Origin: Patescibacteria group bacterium | Lineage (GTDB): Bacteria; Patescibacteriota; Microgenomatia; UBA12405; JAHJSD01 | Length of the DNA: 7,219 nucleotides | Assembly: GCA_018830585.1 (NCBI GenBank) | Contig: JAHJSD010000083.1 | Span: 1 to 7,219 of the forward strand | Direction: 5' to 3' | Shown: positions 5,254-7,219 of the stretch, piece by piece | Numbering within the stretch: the stretch's first letter is position 1 | Layout of the letters: the number at the start of each line of letters is the position of its first letter | The notes under the pieces: generated by a model | Database searches by the model: none | Seen by the model: only the letters and a program-made list of their open reading frames with translations | What the model was told of the DNA's origin: nothing | Made by a program: the position numbers and the translations under genes

Positions 5254-5961
5254 ATGGCTAAGATAAATCCCGGCGCCCTTTTTTTGGTGGCTACCCCGAT
5301 AGGAAATTTGGAAGATTTGAGTCCGAGGGCCAAAAGAACTCTTTCGGAATCAGAGATCGTTTTGGCGGAAGATACCAGAAAGACCGGTCAGATGCTGAAA
5401 GCTTTAAAGACGGATCGGGTGGGCAAATTAGTTTCTTACTACCAGGAAAACGAGTTGGCGAGAATTCCTGAGGTGGTTTCCTGGCTGAAACAAGGTGAAA
5501 ACGTTTCTTTGGTCAGTAACGCGGGCACTCCCTTAATTTCAGACCCCGGTTACCGATTAGTTCAGGAAGCAATAAGGCAGGGTTTTAAAATAGTGCCTAT
5601 TCCCGGGCCTTCTGCTCTATTAACTGCTCTAATCGCTTCCGGCTTGCCCTGCGACCGGTTTATTTTTTTGGGTTTTTTGCCGAAGAGGGTTGGCAGAAAG
5701 AAAAAAGTTTTTTCCGAACTGGCCGGGATGAAGCAATTGAATACGGTCGTTTTTTACGAATCGCCAAATCGCCTGTCGATTACGTTGGTGATAATTAAGG
5801 AGCTTTTTGGCAATGTTCCGGTAGTGGTGGGCAGGGAGATGACTAAATTGTATGAGCAGTTTGTCAGGGGAGATCTCGACCAGGTCGCTCTGACGTTAAA
5901 AAAAGACAGAGCGATTAGGGGGGAAGTAACTGTTGTTTTCCGGTTCAATCCGCCTTCGTGA
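5254..5961 (+). CDS. rsmI: 16S rRNA (cytidine-1402-2'-O)-methyltransferase RsmI
   Basis: RsmI transfers a methyl group from S-adenosylmethionine to the ribose of C1402 in the 16S rRNA decoding centre. The family blocks appear in order: VATPIGNLEDLSPRA (12-26), EDTR (39-42), SNAGTPLISDPG (88-99), PIPGPSALLTAL (115-126), FLGFLPKR (138-145), FYESPNR (167-173) and REMTKLYEQFVRG (194-206). These define the tetrapyrrole-methylase-type SAM-binding fold. At 235 aa it lacks the C-terminal extension of the E. coli protein (about 286 aa). One deviation is N89 where most members have Asp (SDAGTP). The ATG is chosen because the conserved block begins eleven residues later and no earlier start is plausible. 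No Shine-Dalgarno is visible. It diverges from the envelope operon and is followed after 94 bp by a same-strand gene. Confidence 0.95.
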   Translation: MAKINPGALFLVATPIGNLEDLSPRAKRTLSESEIVLAEDTRKTGQMLKALKTDRVGKLVSYYQENELARIPEVVSWLKQGENVSLVSNAGTPLISDPGYRLVQEAIRQGFKIVPIPGPSALLTALIASGLPCDRFIFLGFLPKRVGRKKKVFSELAGMKQLNTVVFYESPNRLSITLVIIKELFGNVPVVVGREMTKLYEQFVRGDLDQVALTLKKDRAIRGEVTVVFRFNPPS

Positions 5962-5964
5962 AAA

Positions 5965-6022
5965 GCCGAGGCCTATTCCTCCTTCGCTAAGAGCTACGGA
6001 AGGACAAAGTAGCCCTCGGAGC
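5965..6022. repeat. Imperfect 58-bp palindrome after rsmI
   Basis: CCGAGG (5966-5971) pairs with CCTCGG (6014-6019), then CTA with TAG across one mismatch. Inside, TCCTTC (5980-5985) pairs with GAAGGA (5999-6004) and GCT with AGC around a 3-nt loop. It sits 3 nt past the rsmI stop and could act as a processing or termination structure, although only an A-run (6031-6038), not a U-run, follows on the plus strand. The word GACAAAGT-GTAGCCC also occurs in the mosaic near 385-405, so it is probably another dispersed palindromic repeat. Confidence 0.65.
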
Positions 6023-6055
6023 TTCAATTTAAAAAAAAGTCTGCTAAACTAATTT

Positions 6056-6727
6056 ATGGACATTATGGACAGTGTTGATTTTGAAAAGATTAAAAAGGCG
6101 GCGGTCGCTTCTTTAAAAAATCCCGGCGGGAAAAAGAAATCTTTGCCTAAACAAAGTGGAGCAGTGATCTATCTTTTTCGTCATACTCAAACTTACGATA
6201 ATATCCGAAAGATTTTTTCCGGGCGGAGAAACAGCCGCTTGACTCTGGTTGGACTTAAACAAGCAGCGGTTTTGGCCAAAAAATTAAAGAGTAAAAAAAT
6301 TGATCTGCTGATCATTTCCCCCTTAATCCGTTGTTGGCAAACAGTAAAGCCGGTTAAAGAAGATCATTCCGGGGCTAAATTGGTTAGGGAACCGCTTTTG
6401 GTGGAAAGAGATTATGGCCAGTTAACCGGCAAAAACAAAGAAAAGCTGATGAGAGAGGATTTTGAAAAAGCGGTTCTTTACCGGAGATCTTATGATTTTC
6501 CTCCGCCGGGAGGAGAAAGCCTTAAAACAGTCAAGGACAAAAGAGTTTTCCCTTTTTGCCGAAAATTGGTTTCAGAGCTGAGAAAAGAGGAAAAAACGGT
6601 TGCCATCTGCTGTACTAATAACACCATGCGCTTAATTCGGATGTTTTTTGAAAAATTAACAATCGAACAAATGCTCACTTTGGAAAACCCGTTTGGCGAT
6701 TATGCCGCTTACCGGTGCCCGGAATAG
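6056..6727 (+). CDS. Phosphoglycerate-mutase-like protein lacking the second catalytic His
   Basis: Histidine-phosphatase superfamily. A basic 35-residue N-terminus precedes YLFRHTQTYDN (39-49), which holds the phospho-accepting His43 (RHT instead of the usual RHG). Next come FSGRRNSRLTLVGLKQA (54-70), SPLIRCWQT (88-96), ERDYGQLTGK (117-126) and PPPGGESL (149-156). The end, TNNTMRLIRMFFEKLTIEQ then LENPFGDYAAY, aligns with cofactor-dependent phosphoglycerate mutases, whose equivalent reads HGNS/HNNS-R...LE.LS. The second catalytic His is Thr187 here. Whether it is still a mutase, a phosphatase or inactive cannot be judged from sequence. ATG at 6056 is used; M4 (6065) is an alternative. A weak -10-like TAAACT (6045-6050) ends 5 nt before the ATG, which would give a leaderless mRNA. 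Its stop lies 8 bp from the end of the convergent small gene. Confidence 0.82.
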   Translation: MDIMDSVDFEKIKKAAVASLKNPGGKKKSLPKQSGAVIYLFRHTQTYDNIRKIFSGRRNSRLTLVGLKQAAVLAKKLKSKKIDLLIISPLIRCWQTVKPVKEDHSGAKLVREPLLVERDYGQLTGKNKEKLMREDFEKAVLYRRSYDFPPPGGESLKTVKDKRVFPFCRKLVSELRKEEKTVAICCTNNTMRLIRMFFEKLTIEQMLTLENPFGDYAAYRCPE

Positions 6728-6735
6728 CTTTGCCT

Positions 6736-6963
6736 TTATCTTCTGTCGAGCAATTTGAACCGGTAAGCACTATTTCCGTTTCCGTTCGGCATTGGTGCCG
6801 GAGGAAAAACCTCATCTGCTCGGCCCATAAATCTTCCTGAAGTATGTATTACTATTGGTCCCTCCCTTGCGCAGTCGTCTCCGAGGAGTACTACGTTCCT
6901 AACGGGGTGGATTACTCTACACTCGTGACAGATCAGACAAGCAGGAGGTTTCGCTGGTCCCAT
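6736..6963 (-). CDS. Small cysteine-containing hypothetical protein (75 aa)
   Basis: I do not recognise this protein. It has Cys at 9, 12, 15 and 31 plus His at 13 and 19 (core ACLICHECRVIH), a spacing that could bind zinc or form a minimal ribbon, though no second CxxC is present. The middle is hydrophobic (VVLLGDDCAREGPIVIHTSG) and the C-terminal third is Pro/Asn/Gly rich, ending in a basic FKLLDRR. Support for it being real is twofold. A well-spaced promoter (CTGACA-17-TAAAAT) ends 6 nt before its ATG, and the frame fills the whole space up to the convergent mutase-like gene without overlapping it. No membrane segment or signal peptide is seen. It may be a lineage-specific small protein. 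A chance open frame remains possible. Confidence 0.5.
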   Translation of the reverse strand: MGPAKPPACLICHECRVIHPVRNVVLLGDDCAREGPIVIHTSGRFMGRADEVFPPAPMPNGNGNSAYRFKLLDRR

Positions 6964-6969
6964 GGTGAT

Positions 6970-6998
6970 ATTTTACCTCAAAAAAAGGTTTTTGTCAG
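6970..6998 (-). promoter_or_regulatory. Promoter of the 75-aa gene, probably leaderless
   Basis: CTGACA (6998-6993) and TAAAAT (6975-6970) each match five of six consensus bases and are exactly 17 nt apart. The first transcribed base is expected about 7 nt after the -10 box, which is the A of the ATG at 6963. The GAGGT that looks like a Shine-Dalgarno (about 6979-6975) overlaps the -10 box and would then not be in the mRNA. The sequence AAAGGTTTTT occurs twice here (around 6986 and 7003). Confidence 0.55.
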
Positions 6999-7010
6999 AA
7001 GAAAGGTTTT

Positions 7011-7109
7011 TTAACCAACTAAGTAGATGATAATAATTCCGAGCAGAAAAAAAGCGAAAGAGGTTACTGATTTTTTTATCCCCTCCCCTTTTCTTATAGA
7101 TGAACCAGA
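7011..7109 (-). pseudogene. Start-less hydrophobic coding tail beside the repeat
   Basis: A minus-strand frame is open from a TGA at 7112-7110 to a TAA at 7013-7011, 32 codons with no ATG, GTG or TTG. Its last part reads KKSVTSFAFFLLGIIIIYLV and then G and stop, a convincing single membrane helix. The part upstream of 7094 is repeat DNA, so the frame looks like the end of a small membrane protein whose beginning was replaced when the 126-bp repeat arrived. A purine run AAGGGGAGGGG precedes it but has no start codon at a proper distance. A chance hydrophobic frame in T-rich DNA is the main alternative. Confidence 0.25.
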
Positions 7110-7219
7110 TCAAATCTGCTGGCGCAGGTTCGCTCGATTCACTATTATTGACAAGGGAAATGGAGCCCCACGGGTAAGCCTACGGTACCAACCCAAACGT
7201 TCCGTTGGGGCGAAAATAC
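7094..7219 (+). repeat. Copy 2 of the 126-bp dispersed repeat, cut by window end
   Basis: Same orientation as the copy at 680-805 and 97% identical, with differences at 7124, 7131, 7133 and 7151. The changes at 7131 and 7133 break two pairs of the left hairpin that is perfect in copy 1. The last 68 nt are identical. The copy continues beyond the window, so its true length and right border cannot be given. Confidence 0.9.

Noticed and set aside
5254..6055. UGA recoded to glycine, as in Gracilibacteria/Absconditabacteria.
   Set aside because: rsmI ends in TGA at the expected family length, and secG, the YvlD-like and the transglutaminase genes all end in TGA within ATGA overlaps. The standard bacterial code fits.
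1..7219. CRISPR array, insertion-sequence transposase or prophage genes.
   Set aside because: No regularly spaced direct repeats with unique spacers, no transposase or integrase motifs, and the only holin-named protein belongs to the chromosomal YvlD group.

Overview
The window reads like a piece of a small, compact bacterial genome, most plausibly a Candidate Phyla Radiation (Patescibacteria, perhaps Microgenomates-like) organism. That placement is inference. It rests on the short versions of the housekeeping proteins (RsmI 235 aa, SecG 70 aa), a tRNA with no encoded CCA, start codons without clear Shine-Dalgarno sequences, genes packed with 4-nt overlaps, and small palindromic repeats in nearly every intergenic gap. 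The standard code (TGA = stop) fits all the main genes.

Layout. (1) 26-109, minus: a complete tRNA-Leu(CAG). (2) 110-1352: about 1.2 kb with no convincing gene. It is a mosaic of GC-rich inverted repeats, a leftward promoter-like motif (441-469), the first copy of an unidentified 126-bp repeat (680-805), a large hairpin containing a 20-bp perfect palindrome (806-878), and two palindromic elements with inverted termini (931-1014 and 1101-1221). (3) 1353-5054, minus: a four-gene operon transcribed leftward in the order secreted transglutaminase-like protein, YvlD-family four-helix membrane protein, SecG, membrane-anchored family-5 solute-binding protein. Each junction is an ATGA stop/start overlap. 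A TTGAAA/TATAAT promoter lies just upstream and a weak hairpin terminator lies just downstream. (4) 5055-5253: the divergent intergenic region, with the operon promoter and a diverged palindromic element. (5) 5254-6727, plus: rsmI (16S rRNA C1402 2'-O-methyltransferase), a palindromic spacer, then a phosphoglycerate-mutase-like protein that has lost its second catalytic histidine. (6) 6736-6963, minus: a convergent 75-aa cysteine-containing small protein with a well-spaced promoter ending right at its start codon, suggesting a leaderless mRNA. (7) 6999-7219: a hydrophobic coding tail without a start codon that abuts the second copy of the 126-bp repeat, which runs off the window edge.

How the genes fit together. 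The operon is an envelope set: SecG is part of the translocon that would export the transglutaminase-like protein and insert the membrane proteins. The solute-binding protein is tethered to the membrane by an N-terminal helix. No ABC permease or ATPase is present here. rsmI and the mutase-like gene form a separate rightward pair.

The most unusual material is the 126-bp repeat. Its two copies are about 6.4 kb apart in direct orientation and 97% identical (4 differences, all in the first 58 bases). It has a fully invariant core that can form two mutually exclusive hairpins. I cannot assign it to a known RNA family or mobile element by eye.
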